A stretch of DNA of 64,000 bases, from the NCBI GenBank assembly GCA_032871835.1, contig CM065298.1, positions 9,163,596-9,227,595 on the forward strand, in the 5' to 3' direction. Of this stretch, positions 43,801 through 54,528 are shown piece after piece. The notes under the pieces are model-generated. The model was not told where the DNA came from, searched no databases, and was given only the letters and a program-made list of their open reading frames with translations. This DNA is from Dipteronia dyeriana. Its lineage: Eukaryota; Streptophyta; Magnoliopsida; Sapindales; Sapindaceae. Made by a program: the position numbers and the translations under genes. Every line of letters starts with the position of its first letter. Position 1 is the first letter of the stretch.

Positions 43801-44732
43801 AAATCCAAGACCCAGGACTCCGTCTTGCTTTCCAACGAGCAGATAAGGCAGTCATCTGACTCCTCCGATACACAATTCACACTGCTCTTGCCCTTATCTT
43901 TCTTCTCAGATCTACACTCATACGAGAGATGGCCTTTCTTACCACAATTCCAGCATTCAGCATCCCTTTTGCTTCGTTGCTGGTTTTCCGAATAGTTAGC
44001 CTGATTTCTTGGTTTGGACTTACCTCTAGACTTTGATCTTCCCCGTTGACTTGTGTTTCGATTTCTGCCTCTGCCTTCTCTACCTTCCAAACTCAATGCT
44101 GAAGATGTAGATGCCCCTGATCCCTCTTCACGCATTCTGATCTCTTCCGTCATGATCATGTTTATAACCTGCTGAAGATTTAATTTTTCTTTCCCGAACG
44201 AGTTGGAAATCGACTGGCATGTCGTTTTCCAACTTTCTGGCATTTGGGTGAGTAGAAAAGCCGCCATAAACTCCTCATCAAACCCCATAGATAAAGAACA
44301 TAACCCGTCCTTTACTTCATTGAACTAGTTCAGAAAATCTTTAAAATTCTGATCCTCCGCCATCTTCAATGTTGATAACTTCTTGACAAGATGGACTTTC
44401 CTTACTGTAGAAGGTTGTTCGTATAGGTATGATAGAGTGTCCATTAGATCTTTGGCTGTTTGTTCATCTTTTACGTTGAAGGCGACTTGATTCTTCAAAC
44501 TGAGACGAATAGCTCCCAATGCTTTCCTGTCCAGGAGTTCAAAGTCATCATCATCCATGTTCTTCGGTTTCCGTTTCTTTTCCCAATCTTCATCGGTCAT
44601 ATCCTTTGGTCTCTCTTTTATAGGCCAATGCAGATCCTTCTGGTACAGATAATCTTCCATCTGCATCTTCCAGAAGCTGAAATTCAAACCATTGAATTTC
44701 TCAATCTTGTGCGTTTCCTTTTCTGACCCCAT
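40855..44732 (-). pseudogene. Copia gag-pol polyprotein, several stops
   Basis: Starts MGSEKETHKIEKFNGLNFSF (44732). Gag has a zinc knuckle CWNCGKKGHLSYEC. The protease site reads LDLGASFHA, where DSGAS is usual. Integrase has HQRFGH, FCKSY (second Cys of CxxC lost), HTDVWGP and HSDNGGE; the catalytic Glu codon after PQQNGIA is TAA. RT has LLLYVDDML intact; RNase H has YVDSDFAEE, TTEAEYVA and HSDSQSA. About seven in-frame stops (e.g. after KDFLN, LISIG, EFKRF, DLGPAK) and a frameshift near 43260 break it. The order PR-INT-RT-RH is Copia; gag and the LTR borders fit the Tork/Tnt1 lineage. It cannot move alone. Confidence 0.9.
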
Positions 44733-44798
44733 CTCTACAACGAAATCAATGACCTCGAGAGAACCTAGATTTGTGTGAATAATATGCCCCAACCCGGA

Positions 44799-44810
44799 GC
44801 TCTGATACCA
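44799..44810 (-). promoter_or_regulatory. Primer-binding site (initiator tRNA-Met)
   Basis: The minus strand reads TGGTATCAGAGC, two bases inside the 5' LTR that starts at 44813. Confidence 0.9.
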
Positions 44811-44812
44811 AT

Positions 44813-45447
44813 TGTTGTGAAGAAGGAATTGCAATCACACAAATCTAAACACAAATAGAAAGCAATAATAAAAGAAGACACAAAAGATTTTACGTGGTTC
44901 AGCAATTTGTCTACGTCCACGGAGCGCACCGCACTCAATCCACTATATCTCAGAGTTGATTACAATCCATCTGTCTCTCTTTCAGTCTCTCTACAATTGC
45001 TCTCTCTCTCTCTAGCAATTTTCTCACACACTACGCACTTGTGTTTTTTGCTCTATTCTTCACACACTTTTAAGTACAAATAATAGTGGTATTTATATGG
45101 GAGCACTAGGGTTAGTCAAAATGCTAATTGGAATCTATTTTCTATTTCAATTGCTTGTGCACGCAGGATTTCCAAATTCTTCGCGAAACCAGTCACTACC
45201 GCGGTCTGGACCGCTGTGTAGGCACATGCCTGCGCCGCGGTCCACAACGCGTAACATCTCTGTGAAACTCCGCTCCACAGACCGCGGTGTGTGCACATTG
45301 TCTGCGCCGCAGTACGCACAGCAGGTATCCTCTGTGATTCTTCGCTGTGTGTGCTGCGGTCTGGGTCACTGCCTCCACAGCGGTTGCCGCCGCGCCACCT
45401 GACAGAATTATTTTCTTCACCTGTTTCTGGAATCACATAACCCAACA
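44813..45447 (-). repeat. 5' LTR of the Copia element
   Basis: 635 bp, partner of 40040-40672. It differs mainly by single bases, plus a 2-bp change in the 'ctctctctct' run near 45010. Confidence 0.9.
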
Positions 45448-45452
45448 ACAAC

Positions 45453-45595
45453 AAAGCAAGGGCAACCTGAGCACAAACAGTAGAAACAACCCAAACCAAA
45501 CGTCAAAAAAACCAATCCACATTCAAGCAAATCCAAAGAACCCCCAAGAGAAGGACACCAACAGACAAAGGCAAAGCAAACACTAAAAATCAACA
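45453..45595 (-). mobile_element. LINE 3' UTR fragment, second piece
   Basis: Continuation of 39816-40039 beyond the Copia insertion. The outer target duplication CAACTTCAATG lies at 45596-45606. Confidence 0.75.
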
Positions 45596-45659
45596 CAACT
45601 TCAATGCTTGTATTTTTAATGAATGATTGATGGGTTTATCGAATCATGATATATATAGA

Positions 45660-45816
45660 AAAATCACAACGTTCATAAAAGCCACAAAGGCAACAAGAAC
45701 AGACCCCAAAACAGTGGAAAGCAACAACCAGAGGCAACAGGACGAGAGCCCCAGCAAGCAAGAAGGAAAAAACAGAGGATCACACCTCAAAACGACAACC
45801 AAAAACAAACTATATA
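45660..45816 (-). mobile_element. LINE 3' UTR fragment, right-arm copy
   Basis: Inverted counterpart of 18903-19062, between TA-rich flanks. The 71-codon plus frame is antisense of the repeat and is not a gene. Confidence 0.65.
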
Positions 45817-47457
45817 TATATGAAAGAAATCAAAATCATTAATCAATTAAAAAAAACTCGCATCCCTCTTCTTAATCAAGTTATTGGCTCCAGTATCAGT
45901 AACAATTTTTTTTTTTTTAAATCATAACCCAAATATTGTTACACTTAGAAAAAATAGTGAGAGAAAGCTAACCTGATGAGAATGAGAATGAGACGTAACC
46001 AGAGATAGAGAGAGTTTGTTCACCGATGATTGCTGAATGGGAATGAGATGAAATGAGAGATTGTTTAAAGAAGAAGAGTTATTTCAATACTGGTTGTTGA
46101 CAAATGGGAAGGAGATGGAGAAGGGTAATGAAACGGTGTAATTTTTAGTTATTGAACGGTGTAGTTTTTGTTTAAGTTAACAGAGAGAATTGAAAGAATA
46201 AATCCTGACCACACATTTTTTAAATAGACACATGTCATTGGATCATTGAAAGCTCAGCAAAGTTTAGCACCCTTTTTGTTCAGCAGAAGATCCTTTTCCA
46301 GTTTGGTTTTTATCTGGAAACATAACAGTCCTAAACTTTTCTAAAGACTAAATAGGGATTGAAATCTGAACTTGAATGACATGTTTGATTTTATTTTTTT
46401 TACATCTAATGTAGTGTCAACACGTTTGTTTTTAAAAAGTAAATTTTTTTTTTTTACATTTATACCTATGTTAAACAATTATATATATAATATGAAATAA
46501 AAATAATAAAAAAATAATAATTATTTGTAAACACATATGATCGTGATTTTCTTTTTCGATTACAAACAAACTTCATTTTTACTAAAAAAAAGAAAATGTT
46601 TTTTTTAAATAAAAATAAAAGTGGTAAATAGGAAAACTCAGACAAAACACTCTAAAATAATAATATATAAATACATCATCCTAATATCATAATAAACTAT
46701 TGATATTAAACACCAATATAAGGAGTGATGTGGGTCCTATTTTTATTTTTAAAGTTATTTTAAAAAAGCAATATATTAAAATAAAGATTTTACACCATAT
46801 ATAATTACGATGAAATTGAAAATATGTTATATATGGGGATAGCATCGGAAGAAAAGATTTTGGATTGCATTTAATGCAATTCAGCGATTTGCAATTGAGT
46901 GAAAAGTAAAAAAAAAATTACTTTTAATTTTAAGTTATTTTTTGGTATTTATAAATTTTTTGACTACTTATAAAATACAACTTAATAATTATGATTCAGA
47001 CCGATTAAGTTTTAAGTGGAAAAAACAAACAATCTCTAAATGTATACTTTCGGACGGTACTAAAAACACTTTCAAGTATAGTGGATGATATTAATCCAGT
47101 CTATACCCTATCTTTTTGAAAACCTTATTTTGTCATAGTAAAATTAAAAAAATAAAACACAAATACCTCTCTCAAAAAGTCTTCATAGTATAACATTTCA
47201 TGGAAGACTTTGAACTTGGAGGAAGTCTCTCAGACTCTCACCAAACATTTCCAGAAATGAAACGTCATTGTAAACGTCTAATGAAGATCGTTAAAAAAAA
47301 ACATAGAGGTTTGCATAAGCATGCAAGTCACAACAAAGACTGACTTCTATCTAATTAAATATTAGCGGGAAATCAATCTTTGAATTCAAATAGCACTGCA
47401 CCAACTATTTGCTATAAATATACTTCATATATGCAATGATAATCTGAACACAATTAA
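45817..47457. other. Upstream region of the intact CRP gene
   Basis: AT-rich, counterpart of 17270-18900. No gene is seen. Positions 45970-46310 match the C/T-rich possible 5' UTR exon of the left arm in reverse. The proximal 1 kb would include the CRP promoter. Confidence 0.45.
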
Positions 47458-47468
47458 ACTATATATAA
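47458..47468 (+). promoter_or_regulatory. TATA box of the CRP gene
   Basis: CTATATATAAA lies about 33-43 bp before the ATG at 47501 and is followed by a T-rich leader. It is conserved in the left-arm copy. With the start site some 25-30 bp downstream, the 5' UTR would be very short. Confidence 0.55.
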
Positions 47469-47500
47469 AAATCAGTAATTACATTTTTTTCTTCAAAGCA

Positions 47501-48047
47501 ATGGCAGCAAGCAACTCTACCAGGTCTATGCTGGTGACTCTCCTCATCTTTGCCATGGTGTTCTCTCCAATTCTGCCTTGCCAAGCAATTCGATTTACTC
47601 CTGTTCATGGTAATCTCATACACAAAACTTTATGTTGTTTAAATCGGGTCAAGTTTCCATATTTCGGCTTGATTTCGTATAATTTAAATTTGTCAATTTG
47701 TGTTCCGAGTCTAGTCTAGACCACAAATTATAAATAACTTGTGAGACAATATATTAATCCGGATTCATATTATATAGCTTTCGTTTATATATTCATAGAC
47801 AACTAGAAATCATATAGCGTAGTTATGCTTCGATAAACGCAGATTGAACACGATGCCTATATAATTTGATTTGTCCTGTTTATTTGACATCTCTATATTT
47901 TAACAATAATGATTGTTTGATTGATCTGTTCATGTTGATTTGTTCTTTGCAGGCATCAATGGAGTAATGCGAATAATGATACCATGCCTGCGTTGCAAGT
48001 GCTGCGAACCTGGACCACCAGGTCACTGTTGCAAGTGCATATGCTGA
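47501..48047 (+). CDS. Small secreted cysteine-rich peptide, two exons, intact
   Basis: Exon 1 is 47501-47609, the intron 47610-47952 (343 bp, GT-AG, phase 1) and exon 2 is 47953-48047, giving 67 residues. Residues 1-29 are a signal peptide (MAASNSTRS, hydrophobic MLVTLLIFAMVFSPILP, likely cleavage after CQA). A short basic linker (IRFTPVHGINGVMRIMIP) leads to CLRCKCCEPGPPGHCCKCIC, with eight cysteines in 20 residues spaced C-x2-C-x-C-C-x7-C-C-x-C-x-C; residue 64 is Lys. This suggests a disulfide-linked or metal-binding peptide outside the cell. I do not recognise the family; spacing does not fit defensins, EPF or RALF peptides. The left-arm copy is broken and the third copy lacks exon 2, so this is the only intact member here. 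Expression is untested. Confidence 0.8.
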
Positions 48048-48572
48048 ATATGCTTAGCCCAAAGATGATGACCCTCCATAAGTGATTTATCTATATATAT
48101 TTTTAGTCGTGTTTCAAAGATTTGAATAACAAATAAATACGAATAAATAAGTATGTTTGATGTATCATATTAAATTGGATGAATTGTATTTAAATGAAAA
48201 TAAATAAAAATCAGTTCGGTTTAATATATTGTATTATACCGTTTAAATAAACTGTACAATATTAAATTAGTACTATATATATATATATATTTTTTATGAA
48301 TTGTGTCAATCCAAGAAAAGAGAAATACATCAGAGCAGACTTAAATATATCGTGTATTTCATAACGTTTTTTTTTTAATATGGACTGATTTGTCATCTTG
48401 AATCTTTTTGTGTGTGCCTTTTTTTTTTCATTTAAGCTGGATCACATATCGAAGTGTTTGTATTACTGTTGAAGAGGTATCATGAATTCATGATATATCC
48501 AACTAATAATATTGCCTATTTATTATTGTATGATATGCATGGTTCAAGATTGGAAATCAACACAAATATGTA
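48048..48572. other. 3' flank of the CRP gene
   Basis: AT-rich; 'aataaataag' near 48135 could serve as a poly(A) signal. It matches 16177-16691 in reverse. No other gene is seen. Confidence 0.45.
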
Positions 48573-49060
48573 GGGTTTGAAAAATTAATGGCACCTTTTA
48601 AGGGGGTTTTGTGGAAATATCATCGTATTAATAAATCATGTTTAAAAGACATCATTTAAAGTGTGGAGACGAAAATATACATGTCATCACTGTCATTATG
48701 AAGAAAGAGACAAAAAGTGAAATCGAGCTTTTACTGCATTCGAGATTTTGTATTTGTTGAAAATTATTGAGGAAGATGAAATCGAGCTTTTATTTGCATT
48801 CGAGTTTTTATTTTTCGAGCTTTTATACGGAAGCTTCGAGCTTTTGTACAAAAGTTCGAAGCTTTTATACAAAATCTCGATCCGAGTTTTTATAAAAGTT
48901 TTGGGATTTTATATAAAAACTTGATCTGAGTATATACAAGCTCGAAGCTTATATAAAAGCTCAGAGCTTTAAGATAAAAGCTCGCTTCGAGCTTTTATCT
49001 TACGAGCTTTTGTAATTACATTTCAAATTCTTTTGTAATTACATTTCCAGTCTTTTATAA
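48573..49060 (+). mobile_element. MULE end with AGCTCGA array, right-arm copy
   Basis: GGGTTTGAAAAATTAATGGC at 48573 and 'ataaatcatgtttaaaaga' at about 48633 resemble the right terminal repeat of the MULE at 22652-31184. An array of CGAGCTTTTAT-type units follows (about 48718-49013). Inverted counterpart of 15661-16176. The rest of the element is missing. Confidence 0.6.
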
Positions 49061-50262
49061 AATTGTTTTGTTTTGTATTTATAATGAATTCACTTTAAAT
49101 TTATACAAAAATAATTGATTAATAAATATTACTATAAATGCTTTATTCTTCTAATTATTGATTCTAAACAAATTAAAATAATAAAGTAAAGAAACATATA
49201 GATGATAAAATAAAATGAATCATAATAATATATGAAATATTTAAATACAATAAAATAGAATTTAAGATTTTAGGGTTTATTAATAGGATGTGTTAGGTAT
49301 GTCAAACTAAAAATATTAGAAAAAAGAAAAAAATTAATAATAGAAAATTTACTATATAATAAAATTAAATTAGGTAAACCACAAATTAAGGGTAGTTCGG
49401 AATTTAACAATGACGGGAAAAATAACATGTATTATTTTGTTGTATAAGAAGACGTAAAATTTGAGAAAGGTATTGGAAAAGGGTGTAAAATACAAATAGA
49501 TAATGAAATGAACATTAAATTTAATTGTAGTGCGAACAGAACATTCGACTACCATGGGCGGATTAATGAAACTATACCACCTGTGCTGATTATTGATACT
49601 TATTTTATTGTATTACTATATATTTCAGATGAGGCACGGGTCTCTACCTAATCTCTACATGGCTCCTCCCTTGGATTATATTATCAGAGTGAATTACCAC
49701 TCTTTTCTACCAAATCATATTAAACAGCGGTGAAGAATATAATATGGGAATTAACATATTCATGGCCATCTATCCTTAGTTATTATACCATTCCCCAAAT
49801 TATACATGTTTAAAATAATAAAAATGTATTACGATTTATTAATCCATTTAATAGGTTTTTGTAATGTTAATGTTGAATTTTTTTTTAAAAAAAAATACTC
49901 TCGGAAGTGTATTGTTACTCTTTATGTTACTATAACTACATCAAGAAGCTAACAAAGGATATTAATAATTTTAGACTTTTTTTGTTGATATATAACCTAT
50001 TGTGAGACAATGTGTCATTTATAACTAAATCACATCGGATGGTATATCAAAACTTAGACTTTTATTTGTTTATTTTAATTCTTTTTTTTTTAGCAAAATC
50101 CAACAAAAAAAGGAAAAACATCAAAGAAAAATTAAGACGTCCCAATTAGCTGGTTGGCACCCCTAAAGAAATCCAAACCCATGCCAGATGAAAAATGTGT
50201 AATTTGAGAAAATTAATGACTGAGTGATCGGTGTTAATAATTGCAATAATTGCAGTATATCT
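49061..50262 (+). repeat. 1.2-kb dispersed segment, right-arm copy
   Basis: Inverted partner of 14463-15660 and same-direction partner of 2570-3832. Non-coding; the 61-codon minus frame is not conserved in the third copy. The right end has a 9-bp tandem repeat 'aataattgc' near 50237, absent from the left arm. Confidence 0.7.
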
Positions 50263-50269
50263 GATCTTA

Positions 50270-50609
50270 ATCAATTTAAAGAAAAGTTCGTTCACTGAGA
50301 TCGTTAATTCTACTATTTGAACACTAATTAATCTAAGTGCATGGACACTAAATGGCAAAATGTTGGTCTTGGGTTGGTAATTTAACTCACTAATATTTAA
50401 AAATGTAATAAACTAAATAACACAAAAGCTCACACAAAAATATGAATATGAAGGAATGTTAGGGAATTAATGCAACCTAATTAAACTCCTCAATGTAATC
50501 CCTAAGTCTCATTTAAGCATCTAAATCAAATTGATAGGGTTTGTTTCATGAAGCACATAATCTTTCCTATTACTCACACAAGATCATGTAATGAGCAATG
50601 GTTAGAATT
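50270..50609 (-). repeat. Athila-like LTR end, right-arm copy
   Basis: Inverted copy of the last 360 bp of the LTR ending at 14446. It stops at 50609, the outer edge of the arm. A 16-bp sequence, ACACAAGATCATGTAA, occurs at 50576-50591 and again just outside at 50610-50625. Confidence 0.75.
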
Positions 50610-50661
50610 ACACAAGATCATGTAACGGACCGGGCCCAAGTCCCCAGACCTCCCACCAGCA

Positions 50662-52421
50662 ATGCTTCGTTCGGTTATAGTAGGGCCAGAATTGAATGCA
50701 CCAAAAGCCGAAAGGAGTTCTGTCCTGATCAATCAAGATGGGTGTAAGACACCAGAAGAGGGACAACCTCGCCAGAGGCAGAACCATGATCAAATAGCCC
50801 GCGCAAAACACCGTAAGCACGAACGGCATAGGGATCAGTCATCATCGGAAGATACCGATCGACATCATCGCAAGTGCCATCATGAAACCATACGCTTGCA
50901 AGAGCCAGCCCGAGAGACTCGACAGCAGAGCGAAGAGCTAGAAAGAGGAATAATTGTCACTCTGCGGTTTAACCTTCATGGAGATCTAGTGGGAGACATA
51001 GATGTTGTAATTCAGAGCCTAACTCGAGAAGTAAAAAATAATAGGTGTCAAATGGATGTGCTGGTCATGCGTTATGGGCACAACGATTTGTCTGACGAAG
51101 ATTCTGACAGTTCATTCACTAGGGACATCTTACGGACTTCATTCCTATAAAGATTCAGGATGCCACATGTGGAGTAGTTCAAAAGGGATACAGACCCAAA
51201 ATAACACGTCAGACGCTATAAGAGTGTTATGGCCTAATATGCCCATAGCGACCCCCTATTATGTCTTAACTTTCCTCAGACTCTAGGGGACACAGGTTCA
51301 AGATGGTTCGGGAGATTGCCCCCTTCAAGTATCAGAAGTTTCAATGAACTAAGCAGGAGTTTCTCAAGGCAATTTTTGAGCAATGTTCACAGAAAAAAAT
51401 CAGTGGCCTACCTTTCTCAAATAAAATAAAGAAAAGATAAGTCACTGAAAAAATACCTAGGAAGGTTCGGCCAAGAAGTGTCAAAAATCGGCAGTGCGAA
51501 CGACGAGGCAATAATTACAGCATTCATCAACAATCTACAGAATGGACTATTATCTTTTGACCTAAGAAGATCCCGTCTGACCAGATACGTAGATATGATG
51601 GACATGGCAGGAGGATATACACTAGCAGAAGAAGAAGAGTTAGCCACAGGAGGTTGCTACATGCATGGAGGAAAACCCGAGAAGGATGCTGATTTCAAGG
51701 TACAGAACCAAATGGGAAAATAGAAAGGAAACAACAAAGAGAAAAGCAAGGAAGGGGGGAATGGGAGTATTACCGAACAGACCACAGAAAAATTGTGAGG
51801 TAGGTATACTAACTACACCCCTATTCAAAAAAACAGGAGGAAATCATGGCCATACTAGAAGCAAAGAATCTGGTACAAGAGCCGCGACGACAATCTCAGT
51901 TTGCCAGGCGAGATACAACCAAATACTGTAGATTCCATAAGAAAACTGGTCATGAAACTTTCAAGTGTTTCCAGTTGAGAGATTACATAGAAACCCTTAT
52001 TCAGGAAGGACATCTTCAGGATGTAGTCTTGAAAATGGATGAAATACCAGATACAAAGAAAGAGACCAGGGCTGACCACAGCTCTGGTAGAAATAAAAGG
52101 GTCAGCCCAAAGGCCAATGAAATAATTCAAACAATCTTTGGAGGACCATCCGTTGGGAGAAGTAACCGAGAGCGGACACAGGAGATCAGAGAAGCAGTGA
52201 GAGCGAGACATCACTATGACGTGAACGTGGTCGAGCCAGACCTGAAAAGGGTAAAAGAAAGATGGGACCCAATAATTTTTACCGAAGCAGATTTTCATGG
52301 GGTTGATGTTCGGCCAAATGACGCCCTGGTCATTAGTGCTCGAATTGGTCACCGGGAAGTCAGGAAGATCCTGATTGATAACAGGAGTTCAACAGACATT
52401 ATCAACGTAGCTGTCTACGAT
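50662..52421 (+). pseudogene. Gypsy (Tat/Retand-type) gag and protease, decayed
   Basis: Highly charged N-terminal part (50662-51100), then SDSSFTRDILRTSFL and, across stops, LNFPQTLGDTGSRWFGRLPP and SFNELSRSFSRQFLS, the conserved core of Tat-type Gag. A zinc-binding motif CRFHKKTGHETFKC lies at about 51928, then the protease region (DALVISARIGHREVRKILID). The site reads IDNRSSTDI where DTGSS is usual, so the key glycine is gone. Stops at 51148, near 51280 and near 51435 break it. At 52421 the frame is cut by an Athila-like LTR. Sequence before 50626 on this side is missing, removed at the inverted-repeat edge. Confidence 0.8.
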
Positions 52422-54489
52422 TGATCGGGACAAGTCGTTGCAGTGTCATCAAATATGAACATTTAAGTTCGGCCTCACAAGGGCGCAAGTCATAAAGACT
52501 AGCACAACGGCAAGCAAGAAATCGATACGCAGGGAGGTGGGATTCACCGATTGTCTCTAGTTCTAGCTATTATTACAACACTCCAAGCGGATTCGTGTGT
52601 TGCTTGTGCGGAAAAGTGAATAATAATATAACTAAATAACTTATATAAATGATATATACAATGATAGATGGAATGGAGATATGCATGAAATATGGTTACA
52701 CTAGAGAAACAACTCACCTATGACAATCTTCATAATTACGTTCTAGACTCACCTAATCCTCAAATGTGCAAGTATACATAGGCTCGTATCCCCTTAATCA
52801 ATCTCTAATCTTTCTCGATGTCTTAGAGATAGTATCCATATATACCTGAAATCTCTCTCGAGCAATCTGAACAATATATATGAACCCATTAAGAACGTGG
52901 AATACAAATCGAATCGTCAAATGCGTCTCCTTTCGGTACATAGCATCTAACCATGGATCAATTACAAAGTGATCAATTAAGCAAAAGCTTTAAGCACTCA
53001 AAACATCCATATAACAACACAAGCACAGAAAAATGTCGGTGGTCTTTACTTCTATGTCAAAGATTCGGTTTAGTCAATTCCCGAGGATGGCTAAACATGG
53101 GAAACAAGTTTACCTAACAACTATATGCAACAATGTGATTGTTATATCATTAAGAATATTCAATTTAGGTTAAAGGTTCATCCTCTTGATTAGGGAATTT
53201 TTCCACAATCAATTCATCACCCAATCCTGTCACGTGGATGGATAATCGTGTCTTAATACAAAAACCCATTAAGAACAAGGATATAAACCATGGTCAATTT
53301 AGCAACTAAAATCCTGAACTGAAACCTTTTCTACTCTTTGGGGCTAAAATCCATATTACTCAAATTACTCAATACATGGAATTTCAAGTCATTCATCAAT
53401 CAATCAACAATCATGGGTAACTAATTTCTTCTCTAAATTACAACTACTCCTAAACCCAATCATGGACACATATTGATTTCTAACAATTCATACACATACA
53501 TATCATATTAAGAGCATAAAAACACATATATCAAAGAGCAAAACAAAACCCAAATGAATTTAAGAACAATCAATACATTTATTACACAAGTGTTGGTTTA
53601 CAATATCCCCAAATTGGTGGAATACATCAAAGAATACAAGAAATACAAAAAAAAATGAGTAAATAAGAGCAAACCCTTGAAGACAAGTCCTCCAAAGATG
53701 CTCATAGCCTTCTTAGCTCGAATTTGGCTCCTAATTTCTTTTTAATCTACTCTAAAATTGATGGAGGAATTGTATAGTGGTGAGGTGGAGGTGTATAGTG
53801 AGCTCCCACGGAGGAAAAACCTCTATGGGAGCAAGAGGTGAAAGAAAATGGAAGAAAATAGAAGGAGGCGTGAGAAGGGGAAAAGAGGGGAAGAGAGGTG
53901 AAGAGATCTCTCAAGAATGAGGAGAAAAGGGGGTATTTATAGTGTGGGAGGTTAGGGCAAGACTTTTGGATGAAAAGACAAGAATACCCCTCTAAAAATG
54001 GTTGAAAAATGCATTTCTCCCAAGATGTGTTGTACGCATCAACACAGCGAACCACACATCAATTTTTGGAGCTTGCTGCCGTTCTACGCGGTTCAAAACG
54101 CGGTTTGCAAATTGGTCTCGCGCGGTTGCGTACCGCACCTCTGTGCACCATTATAAAAACAGTCATAACTTTCTCTACAAACCTCGGAATAGAAATCTGC
54201 AAAGTGCGTTGGAAAGAAGGCCTCCGGGGATTTTTGAAAATTGGTTATGGGCTACGTATTTTGATCGGAAGAGAGAGATATGACCTTCCAAAGTTGGGGT
54301 GTCTGCATAAGCTATTCCAAATTCTGCCATTTAACCTCCAAAACTCTTCAATTAAGCTCAAATACCTTCCGTAGGGAACATGTACCTACACAAGGCTCAC
54401 AAACACATCAAATACCAAAATATACTAAAAAATAAGAATAAAAGCGAGGTAATAGGGACCTCAAATAGGTATATAAATCGTTCCGATCA
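52422..54489 (-). repeat. 3' LTR of the non-coding Athila-like element
   Basis: 2068 bp with perfect 7-bp inverted ends TGATCGG/CCGATCA. Short frames (e.g. 53747-54055 minus, 54009-54374 plus) are not conserved as coding in the partner LTR. Confidence 0.8.
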
Positions 54490-54528
54490 ATTCCCCCAAA
54501 CCTATCTTTTGCTCGTCCTCGAGCAAAA
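54490..54528 (-). promoter_or_regulatory. Polypurine tract and hairpin
   Basis: The minus strand reads TTTTGCTCG AGGA CGAGCAAAA (54528-54507), then AGATAGGTTTGGGGGAAT up to the LTR start TGATCGG. Same order and same stem as at 10241-10280. Confidence 0.8.

Larger units (their letters stand above)
40040..45447 (-). mobile_element. Full-length Copia element, Tork/Tnt1-like
   Basis: A 5408-bp element with two LTRs of 633 and 635 bp, TG...CA ends (TGTTG...CAACA) and a perfect 5-bp target duplication ACAAC (40035-40039 and 45448-45452). The uninterrupted target survives in the left arm near 19280. The order gag, protease, integrase, RT, RNase H on the minus strand is Copia. By eye the LTRs differ at roughly 20-25 of about 633 positions (3-4%). 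It is present only in the right arm, so it inserted after, or survived only in one copy of, the inverted duplication. Confidence 0.92.
34249..50609 (-). repeat. Right arm of the giant inverted repeat
   Basis: Reverse complement of 14083-24843, enlarged by the Copia element at 40040-45447. The inner edge (GGTACCATCAACGG) follows the A-run of the L1 fragment. The outer edge is 'gttagaatt' at 50609, after which a 16-bp piece of arm sequence is repeated and Gypsy sequence begins. It carries the intact CRP gene. Confidence 0.9.

Noticed and set aside
50662..51150. Independent charged host protein of 162 residues.
   Set aside because: It is followed in order by Tat-type Gag core, zinc knuckle and protease; it is the Gag N-terminus.
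54009..54374. A 121-codon frame in the Athila-like LTR.
   Set aside because: Not open in the partner LTR and lacking a domain.
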